A stretch of 64,000 nucleotides of DNA from Pontibacter akesuensis (GTDB lineage: Bacteria > Bacteroidota > Bacteroidia > Cytophagales > Hymenobacteraceae), in contig NZ_CP014766.1 of the NCBI RefSeq assembly GCF_001611675.1, positions 930,001 to 994,000 of the forward strand. The letters are read 5' to 3'. The position numbers and the translations under genes were made by a program. The notes under the pieces were generated by a model that was not told the DNA's origin, made no database searches, and worked only from the letters and a program-made list of their open reading frames with translations. This document shows, piece after piece, positions 9,338 to 16,233 of this stretch; position 1 is the first letter of the stretch; the number at the start of each line of letters is the position of its first letter.

Positions 9338-9509
9338 CAGCTATAGTTAGGCGATTGAATGTCAATTTAAAAATAAAGCAGCAGCAGTTAAAATACCTAG
9401 CATCCTCATCCTCAATCACCTGCTAAATTCTTTTATCAAAATTAAACTAAATATATGAAACCTTAGATAAAGAAAAATCAAATACTGATAGAACTAACTC
9501 TTGAAAGGC

Positions 9510-9965
9510 ATGGTTACACCTATACCTGCTGCAACACATGACACCCCAATGAGAGAATTCAAGAGTGCCACTGGCAAGACATACCTTACCATAAGCCACG
9601 ACAAGAAGAATCGCTGGATCTACAACAACTGGACCGGCTACGTATCGACCGACAACGTGAAAGTGGGCAGTACCTCCTTCCTGGAAGTACTGCAGCAAAC
9701 AGGTTGCGCTTTTACCTTGATCGATAACCGGGAATTGGTTGGCCCCTGGGACCAGTCGTTGGAGTGGATCAAGAATGAGTGGGTGCCGGCCGCCAAAAAG
9801 GTAGGGCTGCGGTTTTATGCTCATGTAGTGAACAAAGACACTTTCGCGGAGGCAGCAGCACTGCAGATGCAGGACTTTGTGAAAGGTGAGTTTGAGATGC
9901 GCGTGTTCTACAGTATGCCAGACGCACAGGAGTGGCTGCAACAGCAGATGAGTGTGCCCATATAA
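9510..9965 (+). CDS. Small cytoplasmic protein, SpoIIAA/STAS-like (putative)
   Basis: About 150 residues, no signal peptide or membrane segment. From the third possible start (ATG at 9549, MREFKSATG) the protein has alternating strands and helices: YLTISHDKKNRWIYNNWTGYVS, FTLIDNRELVGPW and LRFYAHVVNKDTFAE, then a C-terminal MRVFYSMPDAQEWLQQQ. That layout is like SpoIIAA/STAS-domain proteins of about 130 residues found widely in Bacteroidota, often annotated only as hypothetical. Starts at 9501 (TTG), 9510 (ATG) and 9549 (ATG) are all possible; the conserved-looking part begins at 9549. Function unknown. It is preceded by about 170 bases of AT-rich DNA after the M28 terminator, so it probably has its own promoter. 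Confidence 0.65.
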   Translation: MVTPIPAATHDTPMREFKSATGKTYLTISHDKKNRWIYNNWTGYVSTDNVKVGSTSFLEVLQQTGCAFTLIDNRELVGPWDQSLEWIKNEWVPAAKKVGLRFYAHVVNKDTFAEAAALQMQDFVKGEFEMRVFYSMPDAQEWLQQQMSVPI

Positions 9966-10055
9966 GGCCGAATCGATTCCTGCATTTCATCGCAAAACAG
10001 AATAAAATTCCCGCTATCTCAACTTCTCCCTCCCAATTGTCCGTACATTCGTTAC

Positions 10056-10337
10056 ATGAGCAAGAGTTTTAACATACCTGACAAGGTAATTTACGTGTGC
10101 ACAGGCAGCAAATGCAAAAAGAAAGGCGGCAAGGATCTAAGCAAGCTTTTCAGGGGGATGATAAAGGAAATGGATATGAAGGGACAGGTGGAGGTCATTA
10201 AAACAGACTGTACTGACCGCTGCGATTTTGCCCCCGTGGTAAGCATGCAGCCCGACAATGCCTGGCTGCCCTACACCGACGAGCAAAAGGCAAAGCAGGC
10301 GTTCCAGGAGCACATCCTCAACAACACAGTGAAGTAG
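10056..10337 (+). CDS. Thioredoxin-like [2Fe-2S] ferredoxin-domain protein
   Basis: A 93-residue cytoplasmic protein. The four cysteines C15, C20, C52 and C56 (CTGSKC and CTDRC) have the spacing of thioredoxin-fold [2Fe-2S] ferredoxins and of the NuoE C-terminal half. The fold is consistent: a strand leading into the first Cys pair, a helix with Lys-rich surface, a strand VEVIKTD into the second pair, then FAPVVSMQPDNAWLPY. It probably carries electrons or senses iron/redox state; the partner is unknown. It stands alone on the plus strand, converging on ferritin across a shared terminator, next to several iron-linked genes. Confidence 0.82.
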   Translation: MSKSFNIPDKVIYVCTGSKCKKKGGKDLSKLFRGMIKEMDMKGQVEVIKTDCTDRCDFAPVVSMQPDNAWLPYTDEQKAKQAFQEHILNNTVK

Positions 10338-10350
10338 AAAGTATAAAAGA

Positions 10351-10401
10351 GTATAAAGCAAAGGGCCTCCGGAAATCATCCGGAGGCCCTTTGCTTTATA
10401 C
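10351..10401. terminator. Bidirectional intrinsic terminator, ferredoxin/ferritin
   Basis: A perfect 22-bp stem (10351-10372 with 10380-10401), 7-base loop, GC-rich centre flanked by AT-rich arms, between the convergent [2Fe-2S] protein and ferritin genes. Confidence 0.9.
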
Positions 10402-10411
10402 TTGCTGTAAT

Positions 10412-10948
10412 TTAATCTTCGTAGGTATTCTCATACTTTATCTTCGGCACACGCTTGTCGATCTCGTAGCGTCCGGTTCCGTCTTCGCCAATCAGCTCGA
10501 ACAGCTCCAGCGCACGGCGGGCCACATACTCCTCCTCTATCTGCTCCTTCAGGAACCACTGGATAAACGAGAACGTCACGTAGTCTTTCTCCTTCTGGCA
10601 TCTGTCTGCGATGCGGTTAAACGATTGCGTCACGGCTATTTCCTGCTGCAGGGCCATTTCGAACACGTTACGGAAAGAATCATACTCTACCTGCACATCG
10701 CCTATAGCCGGAGAAACGGCACGGCCACCCATATCAGAAACGTACTTGAACAGGCGCAGCATGTGCTCCCGCTCCTCGTCAGACTGCTTTTTGAAGTAGC
10801 CGGCGCTAAAGTCGAAGCCATTGCGGTCGCACCAGCTGCTCATAGCCAGGTACATGGCCGATGCTTCGGCCTCCATCTTGATCTGCTCGTTCAGTGTTTG
10901 TTCTATTACCTCGGTAAGTGAGGTTCTAAGTCTTAGTAAGTCCTTCAT
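10412..10948 (-). CDS. ftnA: Ferritin (non-haem iron storage)
   Basis: A 178-residue protein of the classic ferritin type. It shows the four-helix bundle pattern with LNEQIKMEAEASAMYLAMSSW in helix A and DEEREHMLRLFKYV in helix B, which carry ferroxidase Glu and His ligands, and FLKEQIEEEYVARR in helix D. It should oxidise Fe2+ and store it in a 24-subunit cage. There is no haem-binding Met motif typical of bacterioferritin, so FtnA is preferred. It is a single-gene unit on the minus strand, facing a shared terminator, with a Cys-rich small gene upstream whose own terminator separates the two. Confidence 0.95.
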   Translation of the reverse strand: MKDLLRLRTSLTEVIEQTLNEQIKMEAEASAMYLAMSSWCDRNGFDFSAGYFKKQSDEEREHMLRLFKYVSDMGGRAVSPAIGDVQVEYDSFRNVFEMALQQEIAVTQSFNRIADRCQKEKDYVTFSFIQWFLKEQIEEEYVARRALELFELIGEDGTGRYEIDKRVPKIKYENTYED

Positions 10949-11074
10949 GGTAATTCTTTTTGGTGATTTCGATCGCGCTGCTTTTAAAGAGGCGCTCCTT
11001 TTAGATACATCAAATTACGGCCTTTGGTTGTAGTATAGCAACACCGGGCACAAATTCGGAAGCAGTCTAAATAA

Positions 11075-11104
11075 AAAGAGCACAGCCGCTTAGCTGTGCT
11101 CTTT
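11075..11104. terminator. Intrinsic terminator after the Cys-rich small gene
   Basis: AAAGAGCACAGC (11075-11086) pairs perfectly with GCTGTGCTCTTT (11093-11104), 6-base loop, A-rich left flank giving a U run on the minus-strand transcript. It lies about 35 bases after the stop of the 11138-11491 gene. Confidence 0.82.
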
Positions 11105-11137
11105 CAAGTATAAAGTTTTTCTAAATCTCTTTTTCTG

Positions 11138-11491
11138 CTACACTAACTCAGCATTCAAGCACTGGTGCAGCATGCTGTTCAACTCCATCATAAAGCGGGC
11201 CGAAGCGAGCAGTTCTTTCAGCGCGATCAGTTCTGTCAGGGTAAGCACAAAGCAGCGGTCGCAGCCGCAAACAGAAACGATCTCATAATCAGAGCAGCGG
11301 GCCGGGCTGTTTGCCATCGCCTGCAGGTCGATGCTATCCACCACACGCTTCAAGCGTAAAAAAGCCTCCACCTTCAATACCGTGGCATGGCCAGCAAATG
11401 ATAAAATCAAACGGTTGCTGCGGTCGCACTGGTAAACGGCACCTGTCTCTGAAGTATAAATTTCTGCTGTTTGGATGGCTGTCTGCTTCAT
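11138..11491 (-). CDS. Cys-rich conserved small protein, possibly DUF6686-like
   Basis: A 117-residue cytoplasmic protein with no signal peptide. Cysteines are clustered: one in VYQCDRSN near residue 22 and four within CSDYEIVSVCGCDRC around residues 66-80, a possible metal or redox site. The rest reads ILSFAGHATVLKVEAFLRLKRVVDSID and FVLTLTELIALKELLASA, like a small alpha/beta domain. It reminds me of the DUF6686-type proteins that sit beside iron genes in Bacteroidota, but I cannot confirm this. Its promoter region is shared divergently with the cupin gene and contains two TTTAGAAT-type palindromes, so metal-dependent control is plausible. Confidence 0.6.
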   Translation of the reverse strand: MKQTAIQTAEIYTSETGAVYQCDRSNRLILSFAGHATVLKVEAFLRLKRVVDSIDLQAMANSPARCSDYEIVSVCGCDRCFVLTLTELIALKELLASARFMMELNSMLHQCLNAELV

Positions 11492-11543
11492 GTGGCGTAT
11501 CTTAGCTGTAGTGGTTTAGACTACATTACAAAGCTAAGGACTA

Positions 11544-11560
11544 TTTAGAATGAGTCCAAA
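11544..11560. promoter_or_regulatory. Putative metal-regulator box 1 (TTTAGAATGAGTCCAAA)
   Basis: A 17-base imperfect palindrome (TTTaGA-N5-TCcAAA) in the divergent interval between the Cys-rich gene and the cupin gene. Same layout as the box at 11577-11593. The resemblance to Fur/DtxR-type boxes and the nearby ferritin suggest iron or manganese control; this is inference. Confidence 0.45.
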
Positions 11561-11576
11561 CAATTAGCAAAAGTTA

Positions 11577-11593
11577 TTTAGAATTATTTTAGA
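11577..11593. promoter_or_regulatory. Putative metal-regulator box 2 (TTTAGAATTATTTTAGA)
   Basis: It shares the first eight bases TTTAGAAT with box 1 and starts 33 bases further on, about three helical turns, so bound proteins could lie on one face of the DNA. It ends 12 bases before the cupin start codon. Confidence 0.45.
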
Positions 11594-11605
11594 TAGACTA
11601 CAAGT

Positions 11606-11983
11606 ATGGAAAATCAAGCCTTGCAAAAAGTGGTTCTCGCCGATAAGTTCGACCAGATAAACGACCACTGGAACCCACGCATTGCCGGAGAACTGAACGG
11701 ACAACAGGTAAAGCTGGCAAAATTCATGGGCCCGTTTGAGTGGCACCACCACGAGCACGAGGACGAGTTTTTTATGGTGGTAAAAGGCGAGTTTGAGATG
11801 CACCTGCGCGACAAAGTGATAACCCTTCTCCCGGGTGAGTTCCTGATCGTGCCGCGCGGCGTGGAGCACCGGCCGGTGGCCCATCAGGAAGCGGAAGTGC
11901 TGATGTTTGAGCCCGCCAGCACCGTTAACACAGGCAACCTGGAGCACAGCGAACGCACCCGAAAGGATTTGGAGCGGCTGTAG
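11606..11983 (+). CDS. Small cupin-domain protein
   Basis: A 125-residue single-domain cupin. Motif 1 is WHHHEHEDEFFMVVKGEFEM, giving His ligands around residues 47-51 and Glu54; motif 2 is PGEFLIVPRGVEHRPVA with the final His88. The metal site is therefore complete. Small cupins of this type are enzymes or binding proteins of many kinds, and the substrate cannot be read from the sequence. It is divergently transcribed from the Cys-rich small protein, with two palindromic boxes between them, so both may answer to the same regulator. No signal peptide, so cytoplasmic. Confidence 0.85.
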   Translation: MENQALQKVVLADKFDQINDHWNPRIAGELNGQQVKLAKFMGPFEWHHHEHEDEFFMVVKGEFEMHLRDKVITLLPGEFLIVPRGVEHRPVAHQEAEVLMFEPASTVNTGNLEHSERTRKDLERL

Positions 11984-12334
11984 TTTTCGTTGTTTGTTAA
12001 CCGTTGTTCGGGTAAGTATAGGCAGTTTTGGGTAGAGAGGCTGTAGAAGTTTGAGTTGTCTGCTGTGGAATTGTACCTTTGCGCCGGGGTAACCAATCCT
12101 AAACTTCCTCCTTTTTGTTATCCCGAGAGGATATTTTACGCCAGCATTACCTGTCATCTCGAATAAAATGAGAGACCTATCTGGGATTCTGAAAAGATCT
12201 CTCCTACCGTCGAGATGACAATTGTGCTGATGATAGTTGTGCTGACGACATTGCACTATAGCCATTCAGCATCTATCACTATATACTTTCCTACTAAGCA
12301 GCGAAAAACGAGCAACAAATGACGAGCAATGAAC
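11984..12334. other. Intergenic stretch with a dispersed repeat
   Basis: Between the convergent cupin and kinase-like genes. It holds copy 2 of the 67-base palindromic element (12153-12219) and otherwise low-information AT-rich DNA. No convincing gene seen. Confidence 0.6.
12153..12219. repeat. 67-base dispersed palindromic element, copy 2
   Basis: It begins GTCATCTCGA and ends with the exact reverse complement TCGAGATGAC. Same length and same inner block as the copy at 725-791. Lies between convergent genes, as copy 1 does. Confidence 0.75.
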
Positions 12335-13375
12335 TTACGCCTGCTTCACCTTCGGGGCTTTGGTGAGGATGGTTTTGAGGTGCAGGCGCACCAGGTCGCC
12401 CATGTTCTGGCATTTCAGGAACTCATCCTGCTTGTGGTGCTTTGCCAGTTCCTGCTTTAGCTGCTCTATCTTTTCGGGTGTGGAGATAACGTCGTTGCGC
12501 ATGCAGTCGATGAGGTCTTTGAGGCGGTAGCGGGCGGCGCGCAGGCGGCGGAACATCAGGGTGCGCTCTTCGTTCTGGTACTGCTTCACCACATCCGGCT
12601 TCAGCAGTTGCAGCACCAGTTCCACAATTACGTTGTTGTCTTTAAAGAACTGGGGCAGGTACATTGTTTTTTTGCCCTCATACGTCTGCTGGTCAAAGTC
12701 AATGGGCCGCACCCGGTACTGCTCATCCTCAAAATCCGGCGTAATATCTACCACATAGTTATAAGCACGCATATCGCCAAGCAGGCGCACAAAGCAGCGC
12801 TCGTTAAACTTAACAAACTCCTTTGCCAGGCGCACCTTGTTGGTGGTGGGCCTTTCCACAAAATCCTTAATAAACACATCCCCCGGAATGCCCGCAATGT
12901 GCTCTTCAATCAGCGAGTCGCCATCTACCAGGTAGTTGATACGGCTTGGCGAAAGAATGTGCTCCAGTTCCAGCCCATAAATGCGGGAGGCATCGGCGCG
13001 CTTCACGTAAAAGTAATCGTAGTTGTCGTTTAGCTGGTTCATGATCTGCACCCGGAACGGGTTGGAGTTGCCGAAGGTGCAGTAATCGATGCGCGACACG
13101 TAGAGGTGCTCCATCACTGTCATATCGCCGTCTGTTTTCAGCAGGGCATAGATCATAGTGAGCCCCTCTTTCAGCTCCTGCTGCATGTGCTGATCGTATA
13201 TCACCGACTCCCACAGCGTATCATTGCTCTTCTTGTCGAAGTATGGGTAGGAATCAGAGTAGTGCAGCAGGTCCTCGTACAGCACCGGCAATTTGGTTTC
13301 GCGGTCGTAGTAGTGCAGGTACTTGCGCAACCGCTCCTGCACCGGGTAAAACAGCTTCTTTTTGGAGATGTACAC
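12335..13375 (-). CDS. Conserved hypothetical protein with kinase/APH-like motifs
   Basis: A 346-residue cytoplasmic protein with a GTG start. I do not recognise a named family, but motifs occur in the order expected of the protein-kinase/aminoglycoside-phosphotransferase fold. YFYVKRAD has a possible ATP-binding Lys125 with Glu136 or Glu138 downstream. EEHIAGIPGD (157-166) resembles the hinge. LLGDMRAYNYVVD has catalytic-loop-like Asp201 and Asn206 with the canonical D-x4-N spacing. PIDFDQQ (224-230) matches the metal-binding IDF/DFG position. A helical, Arg/Lys-rich C-terminal third follows. If real, it would phosphorylate an unknown substrate. It lies 127 bases downstream of the LytTR regulator on the same strand, with an AT-rich inverted repeat between them. 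Confidence 0.55.
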   Translation of the reverse strand: MYISKKKLFYPVQERLRKYLHYYDRETKLPVLYEDLLHYSDSYPYFDKKSNDTLWESVIYDQHMQQELKEGLTMIYALLKTDGDMTVMEHLYVSRIDYCTFGNSNPFRVQIMNQLNDNYDYFYVKRADASRIYGLELEHILSPSRINYLVDGDSLIEEHIAGIPGDVFIKDFVERPTTNKVRLAKEFVKFNERCFVRLLGDMRAYNYVVDITPDFEDEQYRVRPIDFDQQTYEGKKTMYLPQFFKDNNVIVELVLQLLKPDVVKQYQNEERTLMFRRLRAARYRLKDLIDCMRNDVISTPEKIEQLKQELAKHHKQDEFLKCQNMGDLVRLHLKTILTKAPKVKQA

Positions 13376-13381
13376 TTATAT

Positions 13382-13473
13382 AATTATGAATTAAAAATTA
13401 TGAATGGCTGGTATTCTATACGGTTACTGAACATAGGGCACCTCCTACAATTTCCGCTTTTTAATTCATAATT
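13382..13473. repeat. AT-rich 15-bp inverted repeat
   Basis: AATTATGAATTAAAA (13382-13396) is the exact reverse complement of TTTTAATTCATAATT (13459-13473). It fills the gap between the LytTR regulator and the kinase-like gene. Such ATTATGAATT-type palindromes recur between genes in Bacteroidota; a role as a weak terminator or a mobile remnant is possible. Confidence 0.6.
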
Positions 13474-13502
13474 AATAATTCCTCATTCACAATTGAAAGA
13501 AA

Positions 13503-14246
13503 CTAACTTTCCAACAGGTTATTCTGGTTGAGCACCTGCAGCACGTCGTTTTTGTAGAAGCGGCCGATGGGAATTTCGGATTTCCCGATGTCTACGGCGG
13601 TGGCAGAGAAAGCCTGAATCTTATCGAGGGCGACGATAAAGGAGCGGTGGATGCGCAGGAACTTGTCAGTTGGCAGCTTCTCCTCCAGGAAAGATATTTT
13701 CTGGTACGAGATAATCTCCTTTGTCTCTGTCTTCACCCGAATGTAATCCTTCAGGCTCTCGATGTACAGAACATCAGAGAGCATCACCTTCACCATTTTC
13801 TTGTCTGATTTAAGGTAGATGAAGGCCTCTGCATAAGTTGCCGGCACAGCAGCGGGGGCCACAGGCGCAGCCTGCAAACCGGACTGCACAGGCTCAGGCG
13901 CCGACACTTTGGACACCGCTTTCAGGAAGCGCTCGAAGGCAATGGGCTTGAGCAGGTAATCTACCACATTCAATTCAAATCCCTCAACGGCATAATCGCG
14001 GTAGGCGGTGGTAAAGATTACCTTTGGCGGGTGCGCCAGCGACTTAAGAAAATCTATCCCGGTCAGTTTGGGCATCTGGATATCGAGGAACATCAGATCG
14101 ATGTGCTCACTCTGCAGGCAGCTATAGGCCTCCACGGCGTTGTCGCAGCGGCACACCAGTTCCAGCGTATCCAGCCGCTGAATAAACGTCTCCAGCACAT
14201 CCAGTGCCAGGGGCTCATCATCCACGATCATACAGCGTAATTTCAT
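13503..14246 (-). CDS. LytTR-family response regulator
   Basis: A 247-residue protein. The receiver domain (1 to about 120) has the acidic pair Asp9/Asp10, the phosphoacceptor Asp55 in LMFLDIQMPKLTG, Thr in FTTAYRDYAVEGF and Lys in DYLLKPI. A short Pro/Ala linker follows, and then a LytTR DNA-binding domain (about 145-247) with IYLKSDKKMVKVML, LYIESLKDYIRV, FLRIHRSFIVAL and IPIGRFYK. It would be phosphorylated by the upstream sensor kinase and bind DNA as a dimer. It is the likely partner of the 14520-15626 kinase, with a 273-base gap holding a hairpin between them. Target genes are unknown. Confidence 0.95.
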   Translation of the reverse strand: MKLRCMIVDDEPLALDVLETFIQRLDTLELVCRCDNAVEAYSCLQSEHIDLMFLDIQMPKLTGIDFLKSLAHPPKVIFTTAYRDYAVEGFELNVVDYLLKPIAFERFLKAVSKVSAPEPVQSGLQAAPVAPAAVPATYAEAFIYLKSDKKMVKVMLSDVLYIESLKDYIRVKTETKEIISYQKISFLEEKLPTDKFLRIHRSFIVALDKIQAFSATAVDIGKSEIPIGRFYKNDVLQVLNQNNLLES

Positions 14247-14463
14247 AGTTTTGTTTAGATGTTAGACGCTAGATATTAGCTTATAGATTTTCAGTTAATG
14301 TGGAACCCACCCCTGCCCCTCCAGGGAGGGGAATTTTCAACTTTAGTAAAGTAAGCCCCCTTGCGCAGGTTATCAAGTATGTTTCTTCCTGGTTCCCAGG
14401 TTGGCCACGAGATAGGCTCCTTTTAACTAACAAGTGCAATTGCTGAAATACTAATGCAGATGT

Positions 14464-14507
14464 AAAATCTCTCACCCTGGCCCTCTCCCCAAGGGGCAAG
14501 AGATTTT
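14464..14507. terminator. Possible terminator/repeat between kinase and regulator genes
   Basis: AAAATCTCT (14464-14472) pairs with AGAGATTTT (14499-14507), with an inner CCCC-AAGGGG hairpin. It lies just past the sensor-kinase stop. A related C-rich hairpin (CCCCTCCAGGGAGGGG) sits at about 14317-14332; both look like common dispersed hairpin repeats. It may lower read-through into the regulator gene. Confidence 0.5.
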
Positions 14508-14519
14508 TTTATACTTCTT

Positions 14520-15626
14520 TTACGCAAACATGATGCTCAACCTGGCGGAGTAGCTGTCCGGCTCGTCTTCTATCTCTAGTTCGTAGCGCTCCTCGTAGAG
14601 CAATTCCAGGCGGCGCTGCAGGTTTTTCAGGCCAATACCCGATGCCATGTCGCGGGAACATTTACTTGCTTTATCGCCGCATTTGCAGTTCTCCACCAGC
14701 AGCACCAGCTCCTCTTCCGTCACGCGCACATCTATCCGGATCCAGGCATTTTTGGTTTCGGTACTTACGCCGTGCTTAAAGGCGTTCTCCACGAACGGCA
14801 GCAACAGCATGGGCGCCACCTGCCGTCCGGCTATACTTCCGGTGGCCGAGAACTGCACGTCTACCCGATCGCCATAGCGCACCTGCTCCAGCGCAATATA
14901 GTTTTTGATGTAGTTCAGCTCCTTTTCCAGCGGCACCATGGCCGCGTTGGCTTCGTAGAGCATGTAATCCATCAGCCCTGACAGCTTCAGCACCACCTCC
15001 GGCGCATTGTCCGATTTCTTGAGTGTGAGCGAGTACAGGCTGTTGAGCGTGTTGAACAGAAAATGCGGGTGGATCTGGGCTTTCAGAAACTGAAGTTCCG
15101 CCTCCAGCTTGTCCTGCGTCAGGTTACGTGCCGACTGCTGGTGGCTGTACCAGTTCTTGAGCAGGGCAATCACCGCCGAAATGGCCACCACATAACTCAC
15201 GTTCATCATGTTCTTGATAAAGCGGTACAGGTTCAGGTTGTCCTCCGTGCAGGTAGCCGAGCAGAAAAGCGGGTGAATCAGGAAAGGCATCAGCACAAAT
15301 TGCATCACCGCCCCAATCGCCACTAAGAGCAGCAGCAGGTACACAAAAAACTCGAGGTAGCGTTTCTGGAGCAGGTAGCGCGGCAACAGGTAGTACATGT
15401 TAAAGTATACCAAGCCCATTTTAAAAGGCAACTCCACCAACTCCACCATAAAGGCATAGTAATAGTCGTCTATATAGCTGCCGTACAGCAGGCCGAAGAA
15501 CACCACATACACCGACCAGAAAACCAGGTGCAGCAGCATACGGTTCTGAGTAACGCTGCGCAGTGTGGGCAGGCTCCAGGTGGTGCCGGTGTCAAGGGTG
15601 TTAGCGGTGCTCAGCTTTATCTCCAT
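14520..15626 (-). CDS. LytS/YehU-type sensor histidine kinase
   Basis: A 368-residue protein. The N-terminal half has about four membrane helices (around residues 30-50, 57-80, 90-116 and 140-157) with little periplasmic sequence. The His_kinase domain follows: LKAQIHPHFLFNTLNSLYSL holds the phosphoacceptor His (about 186), followed by LPFVENAFKHGVS (N box) and GIGLKNLQRRLELLY (G box) of the ATPase. This is the usual partner type for LytTR regulators, and the regulator gene lies directly downstream. The signal is unknown; the lack of a large sensor domain suggests it senses within the membrane. Confidence 0.94.
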   Translation of the reverse strand: MEIKLSTANTLDTGTTWSLPTLRSVTQNRMLLHLVFWSVYVVFFGLLYGSYIDDYYYAFMVELVELPFKMGLVYFNMYYLLPRYLLQKRYLEFFVYLLLLLVAIGAVMQFVLMPFLIHPLFCSATCTEDNLNLYRFIKNMMNVSYVVAISAVIALLKNWYSHQQSARNLTQDKLEAELQFLKAQIHPHFLFNTLNSLYSLTLKKSDNAPEVVLKLSGLMDYMLYEANAAMVPLEKELNYIKNYIALEQVRYGDRVDVQFSATGSIAGRQVAPMLLLPFVENAFKHGVSTETKNAWIRIDVRVTEEELVLLVENCKCGDKASKCSRDMASGIGLKNLQRRLELLYEERYELEIEDEPDSYSARLSIMFA

Positions 15627-16145
15627 ACTACAAAGGTAATTGTTCCGGTGCAGGTAGCCATTGTGCTGCGCTTAGTTTTAGACGGTTAGCCTTGTGCTTT
15701 GCCCAGGCTACAGCCTATACCTGCCCAACAGCGCCAGCCGTCGAAGGGTTTATACTTAAAGGTATGCAAGTGGCACAGATAACAGGTTGACGAAACTGCT
15801 CCTTTCCGCTGTTATAGTTAAAATACCAACAGGCGTTGATCGTAAAGCTCAAAACGCAACTATACAGATGCAACAGTACCTCGTGAGGAAATAATTTTCG
15901 CTTCTATTGCATTATATCCTTACAATCTGCAACTCACCCATCTTATTTAGAACCTCTTATTAAAACCAAAACAGCATTAACCCTATTACACAATGTTACT
16001 TTTTGCCATAAATATTCTCACATACTATGCCTTTAATACAATTAAAGACGCTTCAGATAAAAAAGTCATCTTAGCCAACTTTGAAATGTTACTTTCTGCT
16101 GAATACATTCTTTTATATTGTAATATTTCTTATAAATATTTGAAT
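15627..16145. other. Intergenic stretch, becoming AT-rich to the right
   Basis: About 520 bases without a convincing gene. Composition drops from about half GC near 15650 to strongly AT-rich after 15880. A short open frame from 15993 contains the A8 tract and start codon of the next gene but is not itself protein-like. Probably the promoter region of the AT-rich lipoprotein gene. Confidence 0.5.
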
Positions 16146-16233
16146 ATGAAAAAAAATAAATATCAAACTCGGAGCTGCACTATGTGCTGCGGCGTTAATT
16201 TTCACGGGATGTGAAAAGGAAACGTTAGATCTT
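16146..16233 (+). other. Out-of-frame lipoprotein signal peptide at an A8 tract
   Basis: ATG at 16146-16148 is followed by eight A residues (16149-16156). Read straight, this frame stops after 22 codons. In the frame of the downstream gene, bases 16162-16233 encode IKLGAALCAAALIFTGCEKE, a textbook lipoprotein signal with lipobox IFTGC. Removing one A would fuse ATG to this signal (MKKINIKLG...). No ATG, GTG or TTG exists in the signal frame after the stop at 16147. Either the tract length varies (phase variation or slippage) or there is a base-calling error in the homopolymer. Confidence 0.75.

Noticed and set aside
12335..13375. HipA-type toxin kinase
   Set aside because: No HipB-like antitoxin gene is adjacent and the motif context is not HipA-like; only a general kinase-like pattern is supported.
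15993..16214. 73-codon open frame as a separate gene
   Set aside because: Its sequence is not protein-like; its end merely overlaps the out-of-frame start and signal peptide of the next lipoprotein gene.
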